Origin: Pirellulales bacterium
GTDB lineage: Bacteria > Planctomycetota > Planctomycetia > Pirellulales > JAEUIK01
Direction of reading: 5' to 3'
Assembly (NCBI GenBank): GCA_019694435.1
Contig: JAIBBZ010000004.1
Location: 86,922 to 150,921, forward strand
Length of the DNA stretch: 64,000 bases
Part shown: piece by piece, positions 28,031 through 39,034 of the stretch
Layout of the letters: each line of letters begins with the position of its first letter
Numbering within the stretch: the stretch's first letter is position 1
Position numbers and translations under genes: made by a program
Notes under the pieces: model-generated
What the model was told of the DNA's origin: nothing
The model's input: only the letters and a program-made list of their open reading frames with translations
Databases searched by the model: none

Positions 28031-29194
28031 CTACGCACGCCGCCGGCGCCACCACCAAGAAACACCGATCGCGCCCAGGACCGCGAGCGCCAGGCTCGAC
28101 GGCTCGGGCACTGGTCGGATGACAAACACCGCCGTATTGTCGATCGGCTCATCCAGCGGAAACGGCTCGTTGGCATACAACTCGCCGGTCACCTCGTTGT
28201 AGATCAGGTTGTAGAAGCTCGCGGCCAGCGTATCGGGATCGAAATTCAGTTGGCCCATGCCGTTGGCGTCGTTCTGCAGCAATGCCAGATAGTCGAACTC
28301 GCCGCCGCCGAAGAAATCGCTGCCGCCGACGAACAGGTTGCCTTCGACGTCGAATTGCAGGCTGCCGGCGCTGAGCACCTGGCCGCGCAGCGTTCCTTCG
28401 GTCTCGAAGTTCAAAGGGTTCATCGTCGACAGCGCGTTGACCCAACCGTCGGGACCGTCCTTGGCGAATTTGCGTATCGTGCCGGTCACGCTGCCGCCGG
28501 GCGAAGTATCGAAGCCGTTGCCGGTGTACAAGTTGCCGTCGGCGTCGAACGCGATGCTGGACGAGCCACCGCCGACGCCCGTGACCACGTCGTTGTTGAT
28601 CGGCATGGTCACGTTGCTGTCGGTATCGAGCACGCTGACGCTGCTCGTCACGAAGTCGCCGTAGACCAACGCCAATTGCCGATTGTCGAACCACGCGCCG
28701 CCGCTATGCGCGGCTGGGAACCAGTCGATCGGCATCGCGGCCGGACCGCTCGTGAGCAAGTCGGCCGTCGTAAACACGCCGACGTGCTGCTCGGCGAACG
28801 CGTTGTCGCCCACGGCCACGCGGCTGCCGTCGGGCGAAATGCTCAGGAAAGCACCGCCGAAGGAGGGCCACGACGCACCCAGCGCGAGCGGCAGATTGCC
28901 CAGGTAGCTCCAGGTGCGCGAGCTGACGGCCGTCTCGACATACAGCTCCGGGGTGCCGGCCGCGAACGGATCGCTCGGATCGGGAATCGCCGTGCTCAGC
29001 ACCAACAGCCGGCCGTCGGCCAGGTTGTCGAACAGGGCCGTGCCGCGGTTCTCGGGCGTAGGATCGCCTTGCGGCAGGAAGAACGTTTCCGACGGAACGA
29101 CTTGATACTGATTGAAAATCTGGGCCGAGGCGGCAGGGGTCAGTCCCGCGACGGCCAGCGCCACGAGCGCCGCGAAACGAAGTGCATGGAACAT
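28031..29194 (-). CDS. PEP-CTERM beta-propeller-like surface protein
   Basis: From the ATG at 29194 (after a shorter alternative start in frame) the protein is 387 residues. It has a signal peptide ending PAASAQ and repeated blade-like strands: LSISPDGSRVAVGDN, SSIAFDADGNLYTGNGF, LQFDVEGNLFVGGSDFF. This is the pattern of YncE/SMP30-like beta-propellers. The C-terminus carries VPEPSSLALAVLG and WWWRRRR, a PEP-CTERM signal. BtuG, the Bacteroidetes surface B12-binding lipoprotein, is also a beta-propeller, so given the upstream cobalamin riboswitch a B12-binding role is attractive but unproven. Confidence 0.84.
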   Translation of the reverse strand: MFHALRFAALVALAVAGLTPAASAQIFNQYQVVPSETFFLPQGDPTPENRGTALFDNLADGRLLVLSTAIPDPSDPFAAGTPELYVETAVSSRTWSYLGNLPLALGASWPSFGGAFLSISPDGSRVAVGDNAFAEQHVGVFTTADLLTSGPAAMPIDWFPAAHSGGAWFDNRQLALVYGDFVTSSVSVLDTDSNVTMPINNDVVTGVGGGSSSIAFDADGNLYTGNGFDTSPGGSVTGTIRKFAKDGPDGWVNALSTMNPLNFETEGTLRGQVLSAGSLQFDVEGNLFVGGSDFFGGGEFDYLALLQNDANGMGQLNFDPDTLAASFYNLIYNEVTGELYANEPFPLDEPIDNTAVFVIRPVPEPSSLALAVLGAIGVSWWWRRRRA

Positions 29195-29366
29195 GTGTTC
29201 GATCTCCAAAAGCTCCAGCGAGCGAAGTTGCATGAACAGGAACGGTGAAAGTCGTCAGTCGCAGGCAGATCAATTCACGGGCGTTCCTTCGGGGGGCAAC
29301 CAGCTTACGGAGTTGGCTTTTGGATATTTCAATGAATCAGGGAGTCTGCAGGCGCACGCCGCGGGG

Positions 29367-30251
29367 TTACTTCAGCACATCCTGCGGCACGATGTCCTTC
29401 GAGGCCCGGCTGCACAGGGCGAACAGCGCCTGCACGTCGATCCGATCGCCGATGAAGTGCACGCTGCCGTCGCCGCAGAGCGCGTTGACGCCTTGCGGGT
29501 GATCGCTCCACAGTTCGTCCTGCTGGATGCGGTTGGGCGTCACGCTGACATCGAAGATGTTCTGCCCGTCCGCCCAGGCGCCGTTGAACAATCCGCCACG
29601 GCCGGTGTCTTCGGCGACGAGAATCGTCGAGCCGAGACCGTCGCGGAACTCGGCCGCGGCGAGCGGCTTGTCGTAGATCATCGCGCCGTTGGCCGGCGGA
29701 TAGCCCGACTTGGGCAAACCGACGCCGAACATGCCGCCGTAATCGGTCACGCCCATGTCGTCGCCCGGGTCCCACCGACCGTTGCGGTTGCGATCGCCCG
29801 TCGATTGATCGCGGCGATCGGCCTTCTTCGTCGACGGGTTGATGGCCAGCCGCCCCGTGCTGGGACACAAGTACACGGGCACCACGTTGGCCGTCGCGTC
29901 GCGATTGGCGGCGCTGTTGTATTTCTGGTCGAGATGAAACTGGCGATAGACGGCGTCGAGCTCCAGTTGCGGCAGAATCAGCACGCTCCAAGCGATTTGC
30001 TTGCGGCCGTTCTCGATGCAACCCGGCGGGAAGTGCTGCCAGCGTTTTTCGTAGTTCAACAAGGCCAGGCCGATTTGCCGCAGGTTGGCCGCACATTGGC
30101 CGCGGCGCGACGCTTCGCGGGCGCTCTGCACGGCGGGCAGGGCCAGCGCCGCCAGGATCGCCAGCACCACGACGACCACCAGCAATTCCACCAGGGTGAA
30201 GCCGCGCGGCGCGCGGCGGCAATCGGTCACATCGGTCCGGCGGGTCTGCAT
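29367..30251 (-). CDS. DUF1559 pseudopilin-like protein under cobalamin riboswitch
   Basis: This 294-residue protein has the type IV pilin-like leader [20 protein letters not shown], the DUF1559 core [27 protein letters not shown], and the C-terminal block [18 protein letters not shown]. The ATG at 30251 places the leader correctly, with an AGGAG ribosome-binding site about 10 nt upstream. It is the first gene after the riboswitch, with a 225-nt leader between them. Why a pseudopilin-like protein should be B12-regulated is not known; it may be an export or assembly partner of the two PEP-CTERM proteins behind it. Confidence 0.92.
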   Translation of the reverse strand: MQTRRTDVTDCRRAPRGFTLVELLVVVVVLAILAALALPAVQSAREASRRGQCAANLRQIGLALLNYEKRWQHFPPGCIENGRKQIAWSVLILPQLELDAVYRQFHLDQKYNSAANRDATANVVPVYLCPSTGRLAINPSTKKADRRDQSTGDRNRNGRWDPGDDMGVTDYGGMFGVGLPKSGYPPANGAMIYDKPLAAAEFRDGLGSTILVAEDTGRGGLFNGAWADGQNIFDVSVTPNRIQQDELWSDHPQGVNALCGDGSVHFIGDRIDVQALFALCSRASKDIVPQDVLK

Positions 30252-30476
30252 CGGGCCAGGCTCCTCAGGTTCAGTCGAATTCGCGCGCAGCCGTGCGCCT
30301 CGCACGCAGTGGACGCGGCAAGCACATGCGCGCACGCCAACGGCCAGGGGGGCTGCGTTCGGATCAACGAACCTGGATTAGCGGACTCCAACGGGCAACA
30401 TTGCCGTCGACGATGGACGTCTCGGCGGACGTTGCGCTCTCCAGCACTCGCCCTCGCAAATGCTGTCGATTTCGAC

Positions 30477-30678
30477 GTTGGTAGGTCTTCTGACTCCCGA
30501 GCAGGATTCGCCTGGCCTTCTCGCCGCGTCGAGCCTGCGAAATATCGCGGGCTCGTCGGGGCAATGGCCGCAGGAAGCGGCGAAACCCTCGCGCTCGGTT
30601 ACAGCGGCGGGGCCGTCCCGGATTTGCACCGGTGTTCCCTGTTTGTCGGCGGCTGCGAAACAACCACCGACCACCAAC
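30477..30678 (-). promoter_or_regulatory. Cobalamin (B12) riboswitch
   Basis: Read on the minus strand, the segment carries the core of the cobalamin aptamer in order: GGGAACACCGGTGCAAATCC, then GGCCCCGCCGCTGTAA, a divergent B12 box near GGCCATTGCCCC, GAGAAGGCC, and GGGAGTCAGAAGACCTACC. The outer helix closes with GTTGGTG (30672-30678) against TACCAAC (30477-30483). This match is extensive enough to be unambiguous. It lies 225 nt upstream of the DUF1559 start and in the same orientation. No poly-T terminator hairpin is seen between it and that gene, so control of translation initiation is more likely than of termination. Confidence 0.95.
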
Positions 30679-30833
30679 GCCATAACAACAAACCAGACCT
30701 TAGCCCTGCGTCAGCGGGTTGTCAAGCGCGCCGGGCCACTCTTGATCTGGCCCTCGAACCGGCGACGATAAACGCATTCTGGAAGGCGCTTGAGCGCCAC
30801 ATCGCTCACACGGGTGTCTGAGGAGGTGCGGAC

Positions 30834-32498
30834 ATGCGCGCGTCGACGTTGCGATACGCGAGTTTGGGGGCGATCGTGCTGGCGCTCGGCGCGGCTTTGG
30901 TCGCCACGCAGGCAGCCGATCAACCGCAGCCGGCGAAACACTTCAAGGGGCTGGGGGATTTCCGGCGAACGGTCAGCACCTCGTCGCCCGAGGCTCAGCA
31001 GTTCTTCGATCAGGGGTTGTGTTTCCTGTTCGCCTTCAATCACGACGAGGCGATTCGTTCGTTCACCGAGGCGGCACGGCTCGATCCGCACTGCGCGATG
31101 GCCCATTGGGGAATCGCGCTGGCCAACGGTCCGCATATCAATAATCCCGTTGTCCCGCCGCCGCGCGCCGAGGCGGCATGGGCCGCGCTCGCCGCCGCGC
31201 AGCGCGAAGCGCCGCCCGCTTCGCCCGTCGAGCGCGCACTGATCGAGGCGCTGGGCGCGCGTTACGCCCATCCGCAGCCGGAAGATCGCGCGCCGCTCGA
31301 CGCCGCATATGCCGACGCGATGCGCAAGGTCTGGCAATCCTTTCCCGACGACGCCGATGTCGGCGCGCTGTTCGCCGAGGCCTTGATGGACCTGCGGCCC
31401 TGGGATCAATGGACGCCCCAAGGACAGCCGCAACCCGGTACCGAAGAAGTGCTGGCCACGCTCGACAAGGTGGTCCAGCTCAATCCGCGCCAGCCGCTGG
31501 CCCTGCATCTCTACATCCACGCCGTCGAAGCTTCGCCCGAGCCGGGCCGCGCGCTCGAAGCAGCCGATCGGCTACGCGATTTGCAGCCGGGCCTGGGCCA
31601 TCTCGTGCATATGCCGTCGCACATCGACGTGCGTTGCGGTCGTTGGGCCGAGGCGGTCGTCGCCAACCGTAAGGCGATCGTCGCCGACGCGGAATATCGC
31701 GCGGAGTCGCCTCAGCAAGATTTCTACCGGCTCTACATGGCGCACAACTATCACATGCTCGCCTTTGCCGCGATCATGCGCGGTCAGAGCCAACTCGCCT
31801 ACGACACGGTGCGGGCCATGCTCGAAGCGATGCCCGAGCCGTGGATAGCGGCCAATCCGTACATGGCCGACGGCTTCCACGCGATGCCGATCGAAATCCT
31901 CGTGCGCTTCGGGCGCTGGGACGACGTGCTGGCCGCGCCGGAGCCCGCCCAGCCGCTTAAGCTGGCGCGGGCCCTGCGCCACGCGGCCCGTGGCGTGGCC
32001 TTTGCCGCGCAAGGCAAGTTGCCCGAGGCCGAAGCAGCGCAAGCGGCCATTCGCGCGGCGGCCGCGGAGATTCCGGAAGACGGCCGCATGGGCAACAATT
32101 CGGCCCGTGACGTGGCCGCCGTGGCCGAGCATCTGCTCGCCGGCGAGGTGCTCTACCGTGCCGGTAAAGTCGACGCAGGCTTCGCCGAGTTGCGCCGGGC
32201 GATCGAGCTCGAAGACGCCTTGCGCTACGACGAGCCGCCCTCCTGGATCCACCCGGTGCGCCACGCCCTGGGGGCGATCCTCCTGGCCGAAGGCCGCGAG
32301 GAAGAAGCGGCCGTCGCCTATCAGGAAGACCTGAAGCGTTGGCCGAACAACGGCTGGTCGCTGTACGGTCTGGCACGCTGCTATCGCCGGCTGGGCAAAC
32401 AGGCAGAGGCTGCCCGGCTCGAGGAACAATTCGCCGGGGTGTGGCGCGACGCCGACGTCAAGTTGCCGTCGAGCTGCTATTGCCAGCCGGAGAAATAG
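30834..32498 (+). CDS. Exported TPR-repeat protein
   Basis: The 554-residue protein has a hydrophobic signal or anchor segment (about 7-26). Tetratricopeptide-like helices follow, starting FFDQGLCFLFAFNHDEAIRSFTEAARLDPHCAMAHWGIALANGPHI, with further repeats around residues 310-340 and 440-520. The C-terminus ends SSCYCQPEK. Family members with this layout occur widely and are thought to be scaffold proteins; no enzyme motif is seen. An AGGAGGTG ribosome-binding site precedes the ATG. It is divergent from the riboswitch cluster, with the two transcripts sharing about 150 nt of upstream sequence. Confidence 0.85.
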   Translation: MRASTLRYASLGAIVLALGAALVATQAADQPQPAKHFKGLGDFRRTVSTSSPEAQQFFDQGLCFLFAFNHDEAIRSFTEAARLDPHCAMAHWGIALANGPHINNPVVPPPRAEAAWAALAAAQREAPPASPVERALIEALGARYAHPQPEDRAPLDAAYADAMRKVWQSFPDDADVGALFAEALMDLRPWDQWTPQGQPQPGTEEVLATLDKVVQLNPRQPLALHLYIHAVEASPEPGRALEAADRLRDLQPGLGHLVHMPSHIDVRCGRWAEAVVANRKAIVADAEYRAESPQQDFYRLYMAHNYHMLAFAAIMRGQSQLAYDTVRAMLEAMPEPWIAANPYMADGFHAMPIEILVRFGRWDDVLAAPEPAQPLKLARALRHAARGVAFAAQGKLPEAEAAQAAIRAAAAEIPEDGRMGNNSARDVAAVAEHLLAGEVLYRAGKVDAGFAELRRAIELEDALRYDEPPSWIHPVRHALGAILLAEGREEEAAVAYQEDLKRWPNNGWSLYGLARCYRRLGKQAEAARLEEQFAGVWRDADVKLPSSCYCQPEK

Positions 32499-32550
32499 CC
32501 GGGCCGCGGCTGTCCGCGGAGTTGGACGCACGATGTTGCCGCTGCGCAAC

Positions 32551-32579
32551 AAAAAAACCCCCGGCAAAACTGCCGGGGG
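32551..32579 (-). terminator. Rho-independent terminator of principal sigma factor gene
   Basis: Perfect 9-bp arms (32558-32566 and 32571-32579, CCCCCGGCA and complement) with an AAAC loop. On the minus strand the stem is followed by seven T residues (32551-32557). It lies just past the stop of the sigma-factor gene at 32619 and may also partly stop the convergent TPR transcript. Confidence 0.92.
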
Positions 32580-32618
32580 CGATCGTTGAATTCGCGGCTC
32601 GAAGCAGAGCGCCTCTTC

Positions 32619-34190
<1,572 letters not shown>

Positions 34191-34926
34191 TGCTGCGCTC
34201 CTACGGGTTGCCTAGAGGGGTGGGCTCGACCAAGGGCCTTCGGGTCGATCGCACGCGTCCCATCAGGTGCTGCTCAGGTGTTGTGGTTTGAACGGGTCGC
34301 TGCTGGCCTCCGCGGCGCGCAACGGGCGCGTGAGGTGGCGAAATCCCTGTTAATGAGCGGCACAAACGGGTGGGTGAGCCCCCGGGGCCGATCACCACGG
34401 CCGCCAAGCGCTCAACGATCGTCGGACCCAAGATTATCCCCAGAACGGTAATGAAAAGCCAACAAATTCTACCACCAATCGAGCGCACGACCGGCCACTG
34501 AGTCATTTGGAAGAAAGTTTCAGTTGGGTAAGCTGAGCTAAGGTGGCGCATCAAGTTACCCAATCTTCCTATATTCGCCAATCCATTGGCTGGGGCGACT
34601 CAGAAGATCCTTGTTCGGCTCGGGCTGCGCTTGCTATGCGAATGTTGCTCGCCGCAGCCTCAAACAGGACACTTGGCCGGGAAATCGCCCGTTGGAACTC
34701 TCTACACTACGCACGACGAGCCGAGTTGGTTGGCCAGCGATTGGTTGCGTATCTCTAGGGCTAGCAATGCGCACCGCCAGGTCCCACGGTCCAACGCGCC
34801 GACTAGCGGAGGACGCTCGTGCGGTGCAGCCAGCTTACCATCTTTTTGGGGAGCCGTTGCGCGGCGGTGAAAGCTCCGGCGGGCACTCACCTGGGGCGCA
34901 AAGTGCCCGCAGCCTAGAATCGCTGC
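34191..34926. other. Intergenic region upstream of rpoD
   Basis: About 735 nt without a gene I can support. Short minus-strand (34201-34581) and plus-strand frames exist but have no ribosome-binding site, recognisable sequence or consistent codon use. It should hold the promoters of the sigma-factor gene and of the divergent small zinc-ribbon protein. The stretch around 34440-34570 is lower in GC than its surroundings and is the most likely promoter area. Confidence 0.45.
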
Positions 34927-35451
34927 ATGACGATCAAGTACCTGCTGCCTTGCGCGTGTGGAGAGCGGCTGGCGGTCGATTCGACCCAGGCCGGTTTGGA
35001 GTTGAAGTGCCGCTGCGGCGCGGCGCTCGTCGTGCCCACGTTGCGGGGCCTAAGCCAGTTGGAGCGGGCCCCCGATGTGCCGACCGCCAGGGCCCATGCC
35101 TGGGGACCTCGCGAAGGTGCCGTCTATTTCGTGGCCTGTCTGACGGTGTTGGCCGCGCTCACTGCCTGGTATTGCCACCGCGAGTCGGGCCGGCACGAGA
35201 TGTTCATCCGCCACGAGGTCGTTCGCGAGATCGTCGGGCAGATGACTCCCGGCAATCTGATGCACGACTGGCGTCAGTTCAAAAGTGGCATCGACAAGAC
35301 GCCTGACCCGCAGGTCGAGGCCATGACCAGCACGCATCGCGGTTGGCAGACCGCCACGCAGGTTTCGACGGTCGCGGCCGTGGTCTTGCTGCTGTTCACC
35401 ATCGCGGGATTGGTCTGGATTGGGCTGGCGCGACAGGCCGTGCGCGGCTGA
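34927..35451 (+). CDS. Hypothetical membrane protein with N-terminal zinc ribbon
   Basis: This 174-residue protein begins with four paired cysteines (LPCACGERLAVD and LKCRCGAALVVP), a short zinc-ribbon typical of planctomycete proteins. Two hydrophobic segments follow (about residues 66-82 and 146-168) with a soluble part between. I recognise no enzyme or regulator. It is monocistronic, between the sigma-factor region and the convergent PhyH gene. Confidence 0.62.
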   Translation: MTIKYLLPCACGERLAVDSTQAGLELKCRCGAALVVPTLRGLSQLERAPDVPTARAHAWGPREGAVYFVACLTVLAALTAWYCHRESGRHEMFIRHEVVREIVGQMTPGNLMHDWRQFKSGIDKTPDPQVEAMTSTHRGWQTATQVSTVAAVVLLLFTIAGLVWIGLARQAVRG

Positions 35452-35486
35452 AGCGCTGGGCTCCTCACTTCCGCCGATGCGCAGGC

Positions 35487-36269
35487 CTAATTTGCGCGCT
35501 GCTCGGCGGCGGCGCGTCCCCAATCCTTGATGGCCGTCTCGGACACGCGCGCCAATGGTGTGTAGGCCGGGTGGCGCGTTTCGCGATACGGACTGTTGCG
35601 CGCGGCGTTGTAGCAGCAGATGATCGACCACCGCGGGTCGGGCGAAAGATTCTGGTCCGAACGGTGCAGCAGGTTGCAGTGGAAGAACAAGGCGTCGCCC
35701 GGTTCGGCCTCGACGTAGACCAGTTCGTGCCGCTTGAGCGCCTCGTCGACGCGCTCCTGGTCGGCGCCGGTCTGCTCGCCGGTGCGCGCGTGAGCGATAC
35801 GGCCCAGTTGGTGCGAGCCCACCAGCACCTGCAAGCAGCCGTTGGCGCGCGTGGCGCGATCGACCGAAACCAGGCAACTCAGCAGCAACGGATACAAGCA
35901 GGCGTTGTGATACCAGTAGCCGTAGTCCTGGTGCCATTCCCAGGCGCCGCCGACCTTGGGCTCCTTGAGCATCATCTTCGTGTGCCAATGATAGACTTCG
36001 CCGCCCAAGAGTTGTTCGGCTCGATCGACGATGCGCGGCATCCGCCCGAAGAGACCGTAAAGATCGTCGCCGGCATGGTTCCACAGCGCCAGCCGTGTGC
36101 CCAACCCCGTCGCGTCTTTGCGTTCGTAGGCGCTTTGCTGGAGTGCGGCGTCGTTGCGGGCAAAATCGAGCAGGGTCCGCATCTCCTCGCGATCGAATAG
36201 TTGTCGCACCAGCAGAAATCCATCGCGCTCGTACTGCGCGATTTCCGCGTCGGACCAGGGCAGGGGCAT
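35487..36269 (-). CDS. Phytanoyl-CoA dioxygenase family protein (PhyH)
   Basis: The 260-residue protein is a non-haem iron, 2-oxoglutarate-dependent oxygenase by pattern. It has YERDGFLLVRQLFD at the N-terminus, the metal-binding HxD in WEWHQDYGYWYHN, and the distal His with Arg in LFFHCNLLHRSDQN and SPDPRWSIICCYN. PhyH-family enzymes hydroxylate diverse small molecules; the substrate cannot be inferred. The ATG at 36269 begins the conserved domain; the longer open frame upstream is non-conserved. It is divergent from a quinone oxidoreductase gene. Confidence 0.9.
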   Translation of the reverse strand: MPLPWSDAEIAQYERDGFLLVRQLFDREEMRTLLDFARNDAALQQSAYERKDATGLGTRLALWNHAGDDLYGLFGRMPRIVDRAEQLLGGEVYHWHTKMMLKEPKVGGAWEWHQDYGYWYHNACLYPLLLSCLVSVDRATRANGCLQVLVGSHQLGRIAHARTGEQTGADQERVDEALKRHELVYVEAEPGDALFFHCNLLHRSDQNLSPDPRWSIICCYNAARNSPYRETRHPAYTPLARVSETAIKDWGRAAAEQRAN

Positions 36270-36438
36270 CGGTGTGCTGTCCTTTTTTGCGCTGCGGCGA
36301 AGTGAGACCGGATGAGCCCGAATTATAGCGCGCCGTGCCGGTTGCCCGCCGCCGGCGCGTGGCCGATAATACGCCGCTTGCGGCAAAATTGCCGCCGTTC
36401 GCTGAATGTTCCGCGCCGATTCCCCGCAGGGCCCTGCC

Positions 36439-37431
36439 ATGAAGGCTGCTTTGATTCGTCAGACGGGTGCGCCCGATGTGATTGAGTACGGCGATTTACC
36501 CAAGCCCGAGCCCAACGGCAGCGAAGTGCTCGTGAAGGTTTCGGCCGTCGCAGTCAACCCGATCGACACCTACATCCGCGCCGGCATGGTGTCGATGAAA
36601 TTGCCGATGCCGTTTGTCATCGGTTGCGATCTGGCCGGCGTCGTCGAGGCTGTCGGTCCGACGGCCAAGACGTTTCGCCCCGGTCAGCGCGTCTGGGGAA
36701 GCAACCAGGGGCTGCTGGGGCGCCAAGGAACCTTCGCCGAATACGCCACGGTCGACGAGTGCTGGCTGTATCCCACCCCCGACAGCGTGTCCGACGAGCA
36801 GGCCGCGGCCGGAGCGCTGGTGGGCATCACCGCCTGGCTGGGCCTGGTGCGCGACGCGAAGCTCGCCTCGCGCGAGACGATTTTTGTCCACGGCGGCACC
36901 GGCGGCGTCGGTTCGGCTGTGGTCCAAATCGCCAAGGCCCTCGGCGCGCGGGTCATCACCACGGCCGGCAGCGACGCCAAGGTCGAGGCCTGCCGCAAGC
37001 TCGGCGCCGACCTGGTGATCAACTACCAGACGCAGGACAAGGCCGCCGCCATCCGCGACGCCGCGCCCGACGGCGTGAACGTCTGGTGGGAAACCTTGCG
37101 CGAGCCCGACTTCGACGTCATCGTCGCGGCGCTGGCCTCGCGCGGGCGAATCGTGTTGATGGCCGGCCGCGAGGCCCGGCCGCCATTCCCCGTCGGGCCG
37201 TTCTATGTCAAAGGCTGCTCGATGTATGGGTTTGCCATGTTCAACGCCACGCCCGAGGAACAGCGCAAAGCAAGCGTCGATCTGAACCGGTGGATGGCGG
37301 CCGGGCAGTTAAAGCCCCGCGTCGACCGGGTCCTGCCCCTGGCCGAGGCCGCCGCGGCCCATCGCCTGCAGGAAGAAAACACCCTGGCCAAGGCCGGCAC
37401 CCTGGCCGGCAAAATCGTGCTTCGCCCGTAG
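36439..37431 (+). CDS. NADPH:quinone reductase-like zinc-independent oxidoreductase (MDR family)
   Basis: The 330-residue MDR-type protein starts MKAALIRQTGAPDVIEYGDL, the usual N-terminus of quinone oxidoreductases. It has a Rossmann domain with FVHGGTGGVGSAVVQIAKALGARVI and SDAKVEACRKLGADLVINY. The usual catalytic-zinc Cys/His set is absent, consistent with the quinone reductase subgroup. It probably uses NADPH to reduce quinones or enones. The ATG at 36439 is preferred over the upstream in-frame codon. It is divergent from the PhyH gene. Confidence 0.92.
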   Translation: MKAALIRQTGAPDVIEYGDLPKPEPNGSEVLVKVSAVAVNPIDTYIRAGMVSMKLPMPFVIGCDLAGVVEAVGPTAKTFRPGQRVWGSNQGLLGRQGTFAEYATVDECWLYPTPDSVSDEQAAAGALVGITAWLGLVRDAKLASRETIFVHGGTGGVGSAVVQIAKALGARVITTAGSDAKVEACRKLGADLVINYQTQDKAAAIRDAAPDGVNVWWETLREPDFDVIVAALASRGRIVLMAGREARPPFPVGPFYVKGCSMYGFAMFNATPEEQRKASVDLNRWMAAGQLKPRVDRVLPLAEAAAAHRLQEENTLAKAGTLAGKIVLRP

Positions 37432-37573
37432 CAATTCGGGCCTGCCTGCAGGCCGCGCCGGCACGATCGGCGCTCTGGCGAGGGCCGCGTTGAACTTCTC
37501 GCGCCGCCGATTAAGCTACGGGTTCCCGCGGGCTTTCCTCCCCCTCCAGTCGAGTTGACCCCGAGTGCCACCG

Positions 37574-38155
37574 ATGACTCAGCGCGATTACCTCACGATC
37601 GTTTCCGGCCTGCCTCGCTCGGGCACCTCGATGATGATGAAGATGATCGAGAAGGGGGGCATCCCGGTGCTGATCGACAACATTCGCACGGCCGACGAAG
37701 ACAATCCGAACGGCTACTACGAATACGAGCCGGTCAAGAAGACCAAGGAAGACTCGTCCTGGGTGGCCGGCGGCATGGGCAAAGTCGTCAAGATGGTCCA
37801 CCTGCTGCTGTTGGACCTGCCGCTCGACTACAAATATCGCGTCATCTTCATGCGGCGCCATCTCGACGAAGTGGTCAAATCGCAGAACGTGATGCTCGAG
37901 CGTCACGGCGAGAACACGGCCGACCTGCCGCCCGCGGCGATCAAGAAGCTCTACCTGTCGCAGATCGACAAGGTGCAGCAATATGTCGACACGCATCCGC
38001 AGTGCTTCGAGATGATCGAGATCGACTACAACGAGATGCTGGCCAACCCGGGCCCGTGCGTCGAACAGATTAGCGACCTGCTCGACGGTCTGGATAAGCA
38101 GGCGATGCTGGGCGTGGTCGATCCGAAGCTTTACCGCAACCGCGTCGCGACCTGA
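37574..38155 (+). CDS. Sulfotransferase-like protein
   Basis: The 193-residue protein begins YLTIVSGLPRSGTSMMMKM, the PAPS 5'-phosphosulfate-binding P-loop of sulfotransferases. It has VIFMRRHLDEVVKSQN, the 3'-phosphate-binding Arg region. The usual C-terminal part is short, so this is a compact, single-domain version. It would transfer sulfate to an unknown acceptor, perhaps a polysaccharide. A GTG at 37565 is an alternative start nine bases upstream. It is followed by a membrane-protein gene. Confidence 0.85.
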   Translation: MTQRDYLTIVSGLPRSGTSMMMKMIEKGGIPVLIDNIRTADEDNPNGYYEYEPVKKTKEDSSWVAGGMGKVVKMVHLLLLDLPLDYKYRVIFMRRHLDEVVKSQNVMLERHGENTADLPPAAIKKLYLSQIDKVQQYVDTHPQCFEMIEIDYNEMLANPGPCVEQISDLLDGLDKQAMLGVVDPKLYRNRVAT

Positions 38156-38201
38156 TCGCGTCCTGTTGTTTCGGTCTCGTCGCTAGGGACAGGAATGCGA
38201 C

Positions 38202-39029
38202 GTGCCCCCATCGCCCGCCGTTCGCCGCACTTTGATCGGGCTGTTGCTGCTAGCGCACTTGGGGCTGTTTCTCTCTCGCGACGCGGCGGCGTTGCTGTTT
38301 GGTGCTCGCCTAGGCATCGTTCCCAACGTCGCCGTGGTATCGATCCTGATCGCGCAGATGACGCTGCTGGCAGCGTGGACCGCATTGGAGAGCGAGTTGC
38401 AATTTGCCTGGCGCGCCATCGTCTTGGGACTGGCGCTGCCGCTGACGGTCCGCTGGTGGATTGGGCCGCACTCTGCGGCGGGCCCGGCGGCTTTGTTGTT
38501 ATGGTTCTATGTGTTGTTTCCCTTGGTGCTCGGACTGATCGCTAGCGCGGCATTGCGATGGGGCGGGTTTCGCCTGAGTGTCCTGCGCGCGCAGCCGGTT
38601 GAATGTCGCGACGGTCGCTACGGCACCGCGACCCTGTTGGCACTTTGCCTGGCGACCGCCCTGGCATTGGGTCTGCTGCCCAAGGACGCCCGCCAGACTT
38701 TGGTCGACGTGCGCGCCATCCAGCAGATCTGGCAGAATCCGCATGAAACACGCTGGGTCTACGCGCATCTCGTCATGATGCTGTTCGCCTGCCTGTGGCT
38801 CTGCCTGGGCTCGCGACGGCGACTGTGGCCGGCGATGCTGCTGGGCGTCGGGCTGATGGCCCAGTCCAGGCAAAGCAATCGCGAATTGGTCACCTGGTAT
38901 CTGATCACTTGCGGCATGTTCTGCGCGACGTTTCTCACGCTGCGCGTGGCTGGGTACCGCTGTTCACGCCGCAGACCCAGGCCCGCAGCGCCGGAAGCTG
39001 GGAACATGACCGGCGGCGGTCTATCCTAG
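38202..39029 (+). CDS. Hypothetical polytopic membrane protein
   Basis: This 275-residue protein starts at a GTG (38202) and has about six hydrophobic segments across its length, with loops rich in Arg. The C-terminal 25 residues are basic and Pro-rich. I recognise no family. It overlaps nothing; the next gene begins 5 nt later in another frame, suggesting an operon with the DUF1080 protein. Confidence 0.6.
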   Translation: MPPSPAVRRTLIGLLLLAHLGLFLSRDAAALLFGARLGIVPNVAVVSILIAQMTLLAAWTALESELQFAWRAIVLGLALPLTVRWWIGPHSAAGPAALLLWFYVLFPLVLGLIASAALRWGGFRLSVLRAQPVECRDGRYGTATLLALCLATALALGLLPKDARQTLVDVRAIQQIWQNPHETRWVYAHLVMMLFACLWLCLGSRRRLWPAMLLGVGLMAQSRQSNRELVTWYLITCGMFCATFLTLRVAGYRCSRRRPRPAAPEAGNMTGGGLS

Positions 39030-39034
39030 GCGGC

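Noticed and set aside
30378..30683. 101-residue minus-strand reading frame
   Set aside because: It lies over the cobalamin riboswitch; the conserved RNA sequence explains the region better than a protein.
34201..34581. 126-residue minus-strand frame upstream of rpoD
   Set aside because: No ribosome-binding site, no domain, and composition unlike neighbouring genes.
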